Positions 1 to 6,129 of a stretch of 6,129 nt of DNA are shown piece after piece. Position 1 is the stretch's first letter, and each line of letters begins with the position of its first letter. The stretch is from Ramlibacter sp. (lineage in GTDB: Bacteria > Pseudomonadota > Gammaproteobacteria > Burkholderiales > Burkholderiaceae_C): positions 1 to 6,129 of the forward strand of contig JAMPXR010000167.1 of NCBI GenBank assembly GCA_023701085.1. Direction: 5' to 3'. The notes beneath the pieces were generated by a model. That model was not told the DNA's origin. It saw only the letters and a list, made by a program, of their open reading frames with translations, and did not search any database. The translations under genes were made by a program, and so were the position numbers.

Positions 1-1220
<1,220 letters not shown>

Positions 1221-1224
<4 letters not shown>

Positions 1225-2105
1225 GGCCTGACCGGAGTCGGGTTCCCCTGCGCCGGAAGCTCCTGTACAGGGCCGGCCGCGGGATCGCGCCGGATGGCCC
1301 CGGCCAAGCCGGCGCAATAGTCCTTGGGCGGCACGGCAGCCGTGGCCCAGGTCGCGTCTGCATTGGCCGACCGCCGGCCTTCCTCGGCGGCGCCGGCACG
1401 CAGCGCCACGACCTTGGTTTGCAGGCCCGGCGGCAGGTGCAGCGGCACGCCCAGCTGGCGGTCGACATGCCGGCCGCCGGCCAGCAGCACCGCCGTCTTG
1501 CCCGGCGCGGCCGAAGCCGCGAGCGTCTGTGCCATGGCCCGGTCGCGCGCGATCTGCACCCGCGTCATCGGCGCGATCTGGGTTTCGGGCAGCATGTCGC
1601 AATGCCCCAGGCGGATCGCCTGCTGCTGCGCCTTCAGCGCGGGCCCGGGCAACAGCGCGTCCAGTTGGGCCTCGGCCATGGCCTCGCGCATGGCCGCGCG
1701 CGGCAGGTTGGCGCCCAGCACCGGCACGCCGGACCGCACGGCGGCCATGACGGCCGGCGCATAGGCCGGCCAGGGCCACGATGCGTCGCTCCAGCGCAAT
1801 GCCGCCTGCACCGCGGATTCGCTCGCGTCGCGCGGCAATGCCGCGGTGGACCCCCCCTGGGGCGCCATTTCGAGCGCGACCGCCGCCAGCGCGCCGCGCG
1901 CCGCGAGCGCCTCTATCACTTCACGGTGGATGCGCTGGTGTTCCGGGGCATCGTGCTGTTCCCCCAGCAGGATGAGGTCGGCCGGCAGCAGCTGCGTCAG
2001 GCGGGCCGATGGATCGGCCCCGCCGGCGCTGCGGGCCGGCACGGCAAGGCCGCAGCCCGCGCTCACGAGGCACACGAACAGCATGGAAGCAAGCAAGCGA
2101 GTCAT
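1221..2105 (-). CDS. ChaN-family haem-binding lipoprotein
   Basis: A 294-residue predicted lipoprotein of the ChaN/cofactor-haem-binding family (Pfam Cofac_haem_bdg). Characterised members bind haem at the membrane and are linked to iron uptake. The N-terminus is a lipoprotein signal: Arg3, a hydrophobic stretch, then lipobox LVSAGC with the acylated Cys18. The mature protein has the family motifs GEQHD (48-52), ALEMAP (77-82), HCDMLPE (168-174), ARDRAMAQ (186-193) and AGGRHVDRQLGVPLHL (209-224). His51 and His213 lie in the most conserved motifs. Length is near the family norm, with an extra Ala/Pro-rich tail. The ATG at 2105 is chosen because it gives a full signal peptide; Met8 would lose the basic n-region. 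The ribosome site is poor, with only a CAGG touching the ATG. The gene diverges from the AbrB-family gene, and no TonB, receptor or haem transporter gene lies in the window. Family assignment is firm; haem binding is by homology. Confidence 0.88.
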
Positions 2106-2134
2106 CCTGCCATGCTACACGCCGGCAACGCTGC

Positions 2135-2140
2135 AATAAT
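2135..2140 (+). promoter_or_regulatory. Possible extended -10 promoter element for the AbrB-family gene
   Basis: AATAAT matches TATAAT at five of six positions and is preceded by TGC, giving the extended -10 form TGn. It lies in the 80-bp spacer between the divergent ChaN and AbrB-family genes and would give a 5' leader of roughly 40 nt before the ATG at 2186. No good -35 is visible at normal spacing, which an extended -10 can tolerate. No convincing promoter for the ChaN gene on the other strand could be made out. Inference only. Confidence 0.3.
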
Positions 2141-2185
2141 TCCCGGCCGGCGCGGCGCCCGCGTCGAACCGTCCCCTCCTCCCCC

Positions 2186-3241
2186 ATGCCGCTCCAATCC
2201 GCCGTTCGCGCCGGCCTCACGCTGCTGCTGGCGCTGGGGGCCGCGCAGTTGTGCGTCGCCCTGCGCACGCCCGTGCCGTGGATGATCGGGCCCTTGCTGG
2301 CGACGTCCGCGGCGTCCATCCTCGGCCGGCCCACGCGCAGCATCGGCGCGCTGCGCAACGGCGGGCAGTGGGTGATCGGGACGGCGCTGGGCCTGTATTT
2401 CACGCCGCAGGTGACGGCGCTGGTGGCTGGCCTGTGGTGGGCGATCGTGCTGGCGGTGGCCTGGGCGCTGGCGCTGGGCTGGGCCTTCGGGCTCTGGCTG
2501 GACCGCGGCCACGCGGCGCGCATGGGCGGCAGCCGCGCGCAGCAGCGCGCCACCAGTTACTTCGCGGGCGCCATCGGTGGCGCGTCCGAGATGACCCTGC
2601 TCGCGGAACGGGAAGGCGCCCGCACCGATCTCGTGGCCTCGGCCCACAGCCTGCGGCTCATCATCGTGACCCTGACCGTGCCCTTCGCCATCACCTTCGC
2701 GGGCCTGCCGGGCGTCGACCTCACCCCGCCGGGACCGCGCGCGGTCCAGCCGGGCGGCCTGGTGCTGCTGGCGCTGGCCACCGGGGCTGGGGCCCTGCTG
2801 ATGCGGCGCGCCGGCCGCGCCAATCCCTGGTTCATGGGCGCCTTTCTGGTGGCCATGGGGCTGACCATGGCCGGCGTCGCGCTGTCGGCGCTGCCGCAGT
2901 GGCTGACCAACGCCGCCCAACTGGTGATCGGCGTGAGCCTGGGCGTGCGCTTCCGGCCCGAGTTCCTGCGCAGCGCGCCGCGCTGGCTGGTGTCCGTGGC
3001 ACTGGGGACGGTCGGGATGATCGTCCTGTGCGCCGGATTCGGCGCCTTGCTGGCGTATGGGAGCGGCCTGCACTGGGCCACGATGGTGTTGGGAACCTCG
3101 CCCGGCGGGATCGCCGAGATGGCCATTACGGCCAAGGTGCTGCGGCTGGGCGTGCCGGTGGTGACCGCCTTTCAGGTGTGCCGGCTGGTCGCTGTGCTGA
3201 TCCTGGTTGAACCTTTGTATCGGTGGGGCGTGGCGCGCTGA
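2186..3241 (+). CDS. AbrB-family inner-membrane protein (often labelled ammonia monooxygenase / AbrB duplication family)
   Basis: A 351-residue polytopic membrane protein of the Gram-negative AbrB duplication family, named after E. coli AbrB, a reported regulator of aidB. Its true activity is unsettled, and the common 'ammonia monooxygenase' label is misleading because there is no AMO chemistry here. About ten hydrophobic segments alternate with short loops. Two halves repeat: NGGQWVIGTALGLYFTPQ (58-75) against NAAQLVIGVSLGVRFRPE (242-259), and the Gly-rich GGASEMTLLAE (131-141) against GGIAEMAITAK (307-317). PWMIGPLLA (31-39) likewise pairs with PWFMGAFLV (214-222). The frame is open upstream to 2009, but the ATG at 2186 starts directly before the first membrane segment and gives the family's usual length. 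There is no Shine-Dalgarno; the leader is a pyrimidine run. It converges on the DUF3567 gene with an 11-nt gap. Family secure, function unknown (transport suspected). Confidence 0.87.
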   Translation: MPLQSAVRAGLTLLLALGAAQLCVALRTPVPWMIGPLLATSAASILGRPTRSIGALRNGGQWVIGTALGLYFTPQVTALVAGLWWAIVLAVAWALALGWAFGLWLDRGHAARMGGSRAQQRATSYFAGAIGGASEMTLLAEREGARTDLVASAHSLRLIIVTLTVPFAITFAGLPGVDLTPPGPRAVQPGGLVLLALATGAGALLMRRAGRANPWFMGAFLVAMGLTMAGVALSALPQWLTNAAQLVIGVSLGVRFRPEFLRSAPRWLVSVALGTVGMIVLCAGFGALLAYGSGLHWATMVLGTSPGGIAEMAITAKVLRLGVPVVTAFQVCRLVAVLILVEPLYRWGVAR

Positions 3242-3252
3242 ACGCGTGGGAA

Positions 3253-3525
3253 TCAGTGCATGACGAGCGGGTTCTGGGCCAGCTCGGCGTATCCGTCCAG
3301 GGTTTCCTCGACTTCTTCCTGCGTCGGCGTGTTCAGCTGCCAGGCATTGATCTGGCGCTGGAAAGCCTCCGCCCAGGAGCCGTCCAGGTAGACCTCCTTG
3401 TTGGAACGCTTGTCGACGATCTCGAACCCGTGCCGGGCAATGCGGGGCGCGGGTTCCCCTTCCAGGGGTTCATTGGCCTGCATGTGCACGACCACGAACG
3501 AGTCGGAGTCATAGAGCATTTGCAT
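3253..3525 (-). CDS. DUF3567 family protein, 90 residues
   Basis: A small soluble, acidic protein of the DUF3567 family (Pfam), found essentially in Betaproteobacteria and of unknown function. The match rests on the N-terminal MQMLYDSDSFVVVHMQ, the central HGFEIVDKRSNKEVYLDGSW (32-51) and the helical tail with NTPTQEEVEETLDGY (65-79). The length equals the family's usual size, so it looks intact. There is no signal peptide or membrane segment, which implies a cytoplasmic location. The first ATG (3525) is preferred over the second (codon 3) because AAGGA lies 10 nt upstream of it, a better spacing than the 16 nt to the second. The gene follows the DUF3108 gene on the same strand after 109 nt and probably has its own promoter. 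Its 3' end converges on the AbrB-family gene with no visible terminator between them. I infer no specific role. Confidence 0.88.
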   Translation of the reverse strand: MQMLYDSDSFVVVHMQANEPLEGEPAPRIARHGFEIVDKRSNKEVYLDGSWAEAFQRQINAWQLNTPTQEEVEETLDGYAELAQNPLVMH

Positions 3526-3547
3526 GGTGCTAATTTCCTTATGCCCG

Positions 3548-3575
3548 TATCTAGCAACGTTTGAGCCAGTTTCAA
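3548..3575 (-). promoter_or_regulatory. Candidate sigma70-type promoter of the DUF3567 gene
   Basis: On the minus strand, TTGAAA (3570-3575, five of six to TTGACA) is followed after 16 nt by TAGATA (3548-3553, a weak -10). Initiation would fall near 3541, directly before the AAGGA ribosome site, leaving a very short leader of about 16 nt before the ATG at 3525. The segment is less GC-rich than the flanking genes, as a promoter would be. The -10 match is poor, so this remains tentative. Confidence 0.35.
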
Positions 3576-3594
3576 GGTGGACCGCGCAAACGCT

Positions 3595-3608
3595 GAGGGA
3601 GTTCCCTC
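3595..3608. other. Short perfect inverted repeat (GAGGGA-GT-TCCCTC) in the DUF3108-DUF3567 spacer
   Basis: Two 6-bp arms are separated by 2 nt; as RNA this would realistically form a 5-bp stem with a 4-nt loop. It lies 27 nt downstream of the DUF3108 stop and upstream of the possible DUF3567 promoter. There is no T-run after it on the minus strand, so it is at best a weak terminator or an attenuating or processing hairpin. It could also be chance. Confidence 0.3.
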
Positions 3609-3634
3609 CATGGCAAGACTAGGCCACGGCCGGC

Positions 3635-4678
3635 TCAGCCCTTGTCGGTGGAGGACCACTGGTAATCGACCGAATCGCCGTTGGGCTGTGTCAGACGCAG
3701 GCGCACGGGCACGTAATCCATGCCGCGGGCGAGCCAGACCTCCAGCGCCGGGTCGAATTCCCGGCGCGGGCCGCGGGTCAGCTTGACGGCGTCCACCGTC
3801 CCCCCGGGCAACTCCAGCTTCTCGTCCTGCTCGACAACGAAAACCGAGGTGTCGGCCTCGCGCGTTCCGGCGGTCTGGACGGCGATGACCGTGCCCACGG
3901 GGAACTTGTCCGGCTTGCCGGCGAGCATCGCGCCGAGCTGCAGCAGCACGCTCAGGCGGTCCTGCGCACCGGCCAGCAGGACCGCGTCCGGCTTGTTGCT
4001 GCTGAACGTGACCTTGCCGGCGTCGCGCTGGAAATGCGCGGCCTCCTCGGCGCGCACCCTGTCCGAAAAACGCAGCGGCGCCAGTCCTTCGGCGCCTATG
4101 CGCCCGGCGCTGCGCTGGGTGCGCGTGGGCTGCGGCGGCGCGTTGACGGCCAGGCGCGCCTCGTAGCTTTCCCCATCGTGGCGCCACACCAGCTCGGCCT
4201 GTCCCGCCGAGGCCTGTGCGCGCACCATTGCCACCACGGCGTAGCGCAGGTGCACCGGGGCGGCGACCAGGAGCCGGCTGCCCGAAGCGTCGGCGGGCGC
4301 GGCGGGCGCCATGGGGGAGCCGGCCGCTGCCGGCTCTGGCGGCCCTGCGGGTGCGCGGGCCTGGACCGCGGCGGCGGGTGCGCGGGCCTGGGCCGCGGCC
4401 GCTGCGGATGGCGGCAGCGCCACCCGTTCGGGGGCGGGACGGGGTGGCGCGGCCCGCCCGGTGGCGCGCGCACCGGGCGCGCTCTCGCTCGCCAGCCCGT
4501 GCGCAACCGCCGCGCCTTGGGGCGGGATGGAAATATGGCGCGTGAGGAACGCCCGCGCATCGACCGCGGCACCGACCGGCGTCGGCCGTGGCGCGCGCAG
4601 CAGCGCCACATGGGCAACCAGCACGGCCGCGGTCAGCAGCGCGAGCGGCCGCCAAGCCACGGCCGCGGGCGCTCTCAC
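3635..4678 (-). CDS. DUF3108 domain protein, N-terminally membrane-anchored
   Basis: A 347-residue predicted periplasmic or inner-membrane-tethered protein of the DUF3108 family (Pfam PF11306), function unknown. A short basic start is followed by a hydrophobic segment (residues 11-27, PLALLTAAVLVAHVALL). An Ala/Pro-rich low-complexity linker (about 60-130) comes next, then the DUF3108 domain from about His143 to the end. Domain motifs include LRYAVVAMV, ELVWRHDGESYEARL, RFSDRVRAEEAAHF, AQDRLSVLLQL, RREFDPALEVWLA and RLRLTQPNGDSVDYQW. The frame is open to 4831, but that part lies inside the IclR gene. The GTG at 4678 overlaps the IclR TGA as GTGA and places the membrane segment correctly. A second GTG at codon 7 (4660) is an alternative. 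The overlap implies translational coupling to the regulator. The linker holds a 27-bp tandem duplication. Family firm; start fairly sure. Confidence 0.87.
   Translation of the reverse strand: MRAPAAVAWRPLALLTAAVLVAHVALLRAPRPTPVGAAVDARAFLTRHISIPPQGAAVAHGLASESAPGARATGRAAPPRPAPERVALPPSAAAAAQARAPAAAVQARAPAGPPEPAAAGSPMAPAAPADASGSRLLVAAPVHLRYAVVAMVRAQASAGQAELVWRHDGESYEARLAVNAPPQPTRTQRSAGRIGAEGLAPLRFSDRVRAEEAAHFQRDAGKVTFSSNKPDAVLLAGAQDRLSVLLQLGAMLAGKPDKFPVGTVIAVQTAGTREADTSVFVVEQDEKLELPGGTVDAVKLTRGPRREFDPALEVWLARGMDYVPVRLRLTQPNGDSVDYQWSSTDKG
4347..4400 (-). repeat. 27-bp tandem duplication, two copies, inside the DUF3108 linker
   Basis: The copies are 4347-4373 and 4374-4400 and agree at 25 of 27 bases. 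Because the unit is nine codons long, the frame is kept, and the protein carries QARAPA twice (AQARAPAAAVQARAPA). It sits in the Ala/Pro-rich spacer between the membrane anchor and the folded domain. Such units can gain or lose copies by slippage, changing spacer length without disrupting the domain. Confidence 0.8.
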
Positions 4679-5451
4679 CCCCGGTACCCCAGGTCGCTCG
4701 AGAGCCGCCGGGCTGCCGCGCGCAGGGGCCGGTCGACCGCGCCGTCCCATTCCGGATCGAAGCTGCCCAGCGGCCCCAGCGCCACCATGCCCAGCACGAT
4801 ATGGCCGTCCGAATCGAATACCGGCGCGCAAAAGCCCACGATGCCCGGCACCAAGGTGTCCACCACGCGGGCGGCGCCGCGCCGCCGCACCTCCCCGAGC
4901 AGGGCGCGTGCTTCATCCAGGCTGGCGGGCACATCCGCGCGGCCTTGCCTGCGCCCCCGGGCGATCTCCTCGGCCAGCAGCTGGGCGATCGCATCCTGCG
5001 GCAGGTGCGCCGCGAAGCAGCGTCCGGTCGCCGACGACAGCAGCGGCATGACGTCGCCCAGCCGCAGGTTCACGGTCACGGCGTCGGGCGCCTCCTCCCA
5101 ATGCACGATCGTGGGGCCGTGATTGCCCCACACCGCCAGGGCGAGCGTGTGGCCGATCTGCTCCATCAGCTCCGCGACGCGCCCGCGCGCCAGCTTGACG
5201 GCGTCCAGCCGCGACAATGAGGCCAGCCCCAGCTTGAGCGCGGCGGGGCCGAGGTCATAGCGGGTGCTGCCGGGGTCCTGCGCCACCAGTTGCAGCCGCT
5301 GGAAACTCACCAGGTAGCGGTGCGCCTTGGCCGCGCTCATCCCGGCGGCGGCGGCCAGGTCGCGCAGCATCAGCGGGCCGGGCGCGTCCGAAAGCGCCTG
5401 CAGCAAGGCGAAGCCGACCTCGACCGACTGAATGCCGGCGCGCTCCTTCAT
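4675..5451 (-). CDS. IclR-family transcriptional regulator
   Basis: A 258-residue cytoplasmic DNA-binding regulator. The N-terminal winged helix-turn-helix covers about residues 7-70 (GIQSVEVGFALLQAL, then LRDLAAAAGMSAAKAHRYLV, then YDLGPAALKLG). The IclR effector-binding domain fills about 80-250, with IVHWEEAP, LLSSATGRCFAAHL, VDTLVPGIVGFCAPVFDSDG and LGMVALGPLGSFD. Length is typical of the family. The ATG at 5451 is the only sensible start: TAG and TAA stops lie in the same frame 18 and 24 nt upstream, and the next residues already belong to the conserved domain. The upstream ribosome site is weak. The gene diverges from a fumarylacetoacetate hydrolase-family gene across 96 bp, so that gene is its likely target, along with itself. 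Many IclR regulators control aromatic or keto-acid catabolism. The effector cannot be read from sequence. Its TGA overlaps the next gene's GTG. Confidence 0.93.
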   Translation of the reverse strand: MKERAGIQSVEVGFALLQALSDAPGPLMLRDLAAAAGMSAAKAHRYLVSFQRLQLVAQDPGSTRYDLGPAALKLGLASLSRLDAVKLARGRVAELMEQIGHTLALAVWGNHGPTIVHWEEAPDAVTVNLRLGDVMPLLSSATGRCFAAHLPQDAIAQLLAEEIARGRRQGRADVPASLDEARALLGEVRRRGAARVVDTLVPGIVGFCAPVFDSDGHIVLGMVALGPLGSFDPEWDGAVDRPLRAAARRLSSDLGYRG

Positions 5452-5472
5452 CTGCGATCGCGTCCGCTAGAA

Positions 5473-5506
5473 TTACGATTAGGTAAATTCATTTCACAAT
5501 GCGTAA
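5473..5506. promoter_or_regulatory. Imperfect 34-bp dyad, candidate IclR-family operator
   Basis: The spacer between the divergent regulator and hydrolase genes holds a dyad centred between 5489 and 5490. The outer arms are TTACG (5473-5477) and CGTAA (5502-5506); the inner arms are AAAT (5485-5488) and ATTT (5491-5494). Single paired positions at 5480/5499 and 5482/5497 bring the total to 11 of 17 pairs. The inner part resembles the AAATnATTT core of E. coli IclR sites but has one more central base. It would overlap any promoter in this short spacer. Possible elements are TTCACA at 5493-5498 for the hydrolase gene and TTGTGA on the minus strand for the regulator, but no convincing -10 box was found for either. 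Confidence 0.45.
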
Positions 5507-5536
5507 CGTCTTTCGACTGTAGCGCATCCCCCTTGC

Positions 5537-5541
5537 GGAGG
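5537..5541 (+). promoter_or_regulatory. Strong ribosome binding site of the hydrolase gene
   Basis: GGAGG stands 6 nt before the ATG at 5548. It is the best Shine-Dalgarno in the window and fixes the start of the fumarylacetoacetate hydrolase-family gene. Confidence 0.85.
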
Positions 5542-5547
5542 CAATCG

Positions 5548-6129
5548 ATGAAGCTGGCGACCTACAAGGACGGCTCGCGCGACGGGCAGCTGGTGGTGGT
5601 CTCGCGCGATCTGGGCTCGGCGCACTACGCGACCGGCATCGCGGGCCGCCTGCAGCAGGTGATGGACGACTGGGGCTTCCTGTCGCCGCAGTTGCAGGAC
5701 CTGTACGAGGCCCTCAACGCCGGCAAGGCCCGTCACGCCTTCCCGTTCGACCCCGCCCAGTGCATGGCGCCGCTGCCGCGCGCGTATCAGTGGGCCGACG
5801 GCTCGGCCTACATCAACCATGTGGAACTGGTGCGGCTGGCGCGCGGCGCCGAGGTGCCGGCCAACTATTACACCGAACCGCTGATGTACCAGGGCGGCAG
5901 CGACGATTTCCTCGGCCCCCAGGACGACGTCGTCGTGCCCAGCGAGGACTTCGGCATCGATTTCGAGGCCGAAGTCGCGGTGGTCACCGGCGACGTCGCG
6001 ATGGGCGCCACGCCCGAGCAGGCGCTGGAGGGGATCCGCCTGGTCATGCTGGCCAACGACGTGTCGCTGCGCCACCTGATCCCGGACGAACTCGCCAAGG
6101 GTTTCGGCTTCTTCCAGAGCAAGCCGGCG
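5548..6129 (+). CDS. Fumarylacetoacetate hydrolase (FAH) family protein, 3'-truncated by window edge
   Basis: The first 194 codons are present and the frame is still open at the last base. Homologues of this type are about 330 residues, so roughly 40% is missing. FAH enzymes are metal-dependent cytoplasmic C-C hydrolases or related lyases and decarboxylases; the best-known reaction splits fumarylacetoacetate into fumarate and acetoacetate in tyrosine breakdown. An N-terminal subdomain (about 1-75) precedes the catalytic fold. Visible candidate residues are Asp84 and His91, with the same 7-residue spacing as mouse FAH Asp126 and His133. Glu140 and Glu142 lie in IDFEAEVAVVTGD, Asp171 in NDVSLRHLIP, and Lys192 in FFQSKP. 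GGAGG sits 6 nt before the ATG. Divergent from an IclR regulator, it is probably the first gene of a catabolic operon; a maleylacetoacetate isomerase gene downstream would fit true FAH. Exact substrate is unproven. Confidence 0.88.
   Translation, partial: MKLATYKDGSRDGQLVVVSRDLGSAHYATGIAGRLQQVMDDWGFLSPQLQDLYEALNAGKARHAFPFDPAQCMAPLPRAYQWADGSAYINHVELVRLARGAEVPANYYTEPLMYQGGSDDFLGPQDDVVVPSEDFGIDFEAEVAVVTGDVAMGATPEQALEGIRLVMLANDVSLRHLIPDELAKGFGFFQSKPA

Noticed and set aside
2009..2185. Upstream extension of the AbrB-family gene to the ATG at 2009
   Set aside because: The added 59 residues are Arg-rich and out of character, and they overlap the start of the ChaN signal peptide gene on the other strand.
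2175..2186. Minus-strand GGAGGAGG-like ribosome site
   Set aside because: No start codon at suitable spacing follows it on the minus strand, and the ChaN ATG is about 70 nt away.
2102..3073. A 323-codon minus-strand frame opposite the AbrB-family gene
   Set aside because: Gln/Arg/Gly/His-rich low-complexity translation, antisense to a clear membrane protein; a codon-bias artefact.
3242..3252. Bidirectional terminator between the AbrB-family and DUF3567 genes
   Set aside because: Only 11 nt separate the stops, and no hairpin with a T-run is visible on either strand.
4679..4831. Upstream extension of the DUF3108 protein to 4831
   Set aside because: It overlaps the conserved IclR effector domain, and the extra residues have no family similarity. 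The GTGA start fits better.
3333..4994. A 553-codon open frame on the minus strand spanning parts of the IclR, DUF3108 and DUF3567 genes
   Set aside because: It is an Arg/Ala/Gly-rich out-of-frame shadow typical of GC-rich DNA. It crosses three well-supported genes and has no recognisable domain.
5440..5448. AAGGAG just inside the IclR gene as a ribosome site for an internal start (ATT at codon 7)
   Set aside because: ATT starts are very rare and the motif is simply the Lys-Glu codons; the ATG at 5451 is well bounded by upstream stops.
5494..6075. A 193-codon minus-strand frame opposite the FAH-family gene
   Set aside because: The plus strand encodes an FAH protein with its catalytic motifs and a strong ribosome site; this frame is its mirror image with no family features. 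A second minus frame at 5868-6122 fails for the same reason.

Overview
The window is a strongly GC-rich, gene-dense bacterial chromosomal segment. Several of its proteins are typical of Betaproteobacteria, order Burkholderiales: a DUF3567 protein, a DUF3108 protein, and a fumarylacetoacetate hydrolase of the roughly 330-residue bacterial type. The overall look fits Alcaligenaceae (Bordetella/Achromobacter-like). That placement is inferred from remembered family distributions, not from a search. There are no RNA genes, CRISPR arrays, insertion sequences, integrases or phage genes, and codon use looks uniform. It reads as ordinary core or metabolic chromosome.

Layout. (1) 1-1224 (+): the 3' nine-tenths of a class III omega-amino-acid/beta-alanine:pyruvate aminotransferase whose start lies before the window. 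(2) 1221-2105 (-): a ChaN-type haem-binding lipoprotein. It converges on the aminotransferase so tightly that both stop codons sit in one CTAG palindrome. (3) 2186-3241 (+): an AbrB-family inner-membrane protein with a visible internal duplication, divergent from the ChaN gene and lacking a Shine-Dalgarno sequence. (4) 3253-3525 (-): a 90-residue DUF3567 protein, ending 11 nt from the AbrB-family gene. (5) 3635-4678 (-): a membrane-anchored DUF3108 protein with an Ala/Pro-rich linker. (6) 4675-5451 (-): an IclR-family regulator whose stop overlaps the GTG start of the DUF3108 gene (GTGA). (7) 5548 to beyond 6129 (+): a fumarylacetoacetate hydrolase-family gene that runs off the right edge with no stop.

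How they may work together. The clearest regulatory unit is the IclR regulator facing the fumarylacetoacetate hydrolase gene across a 96-bp spacer. That spacer is AT-rich compared with its surroundings and carries a 34-bp imperfect dyad, the best candidate operator here. This is the usual arrangement of a local regulator controlling an aromatic or keto-acid catabolic gene. The regulator appears to be co-translated with the DUF3108 envelope protein, which is functionally unexpected and may be only genomic convenience. The DUF3567 gene lies 109 nt further downstream and has its own plausible promoter. The aminotransferase, ChaN and AbrB-family genes show no obvious shared pathway.

I found no convincing new biological system. 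The points most worth checking are the dyad, the GTGA coupling, the missing Shine-Dalgarno before the AbrB-family gene, and the 27-bp tandem repeat in the DUF3108 linker.
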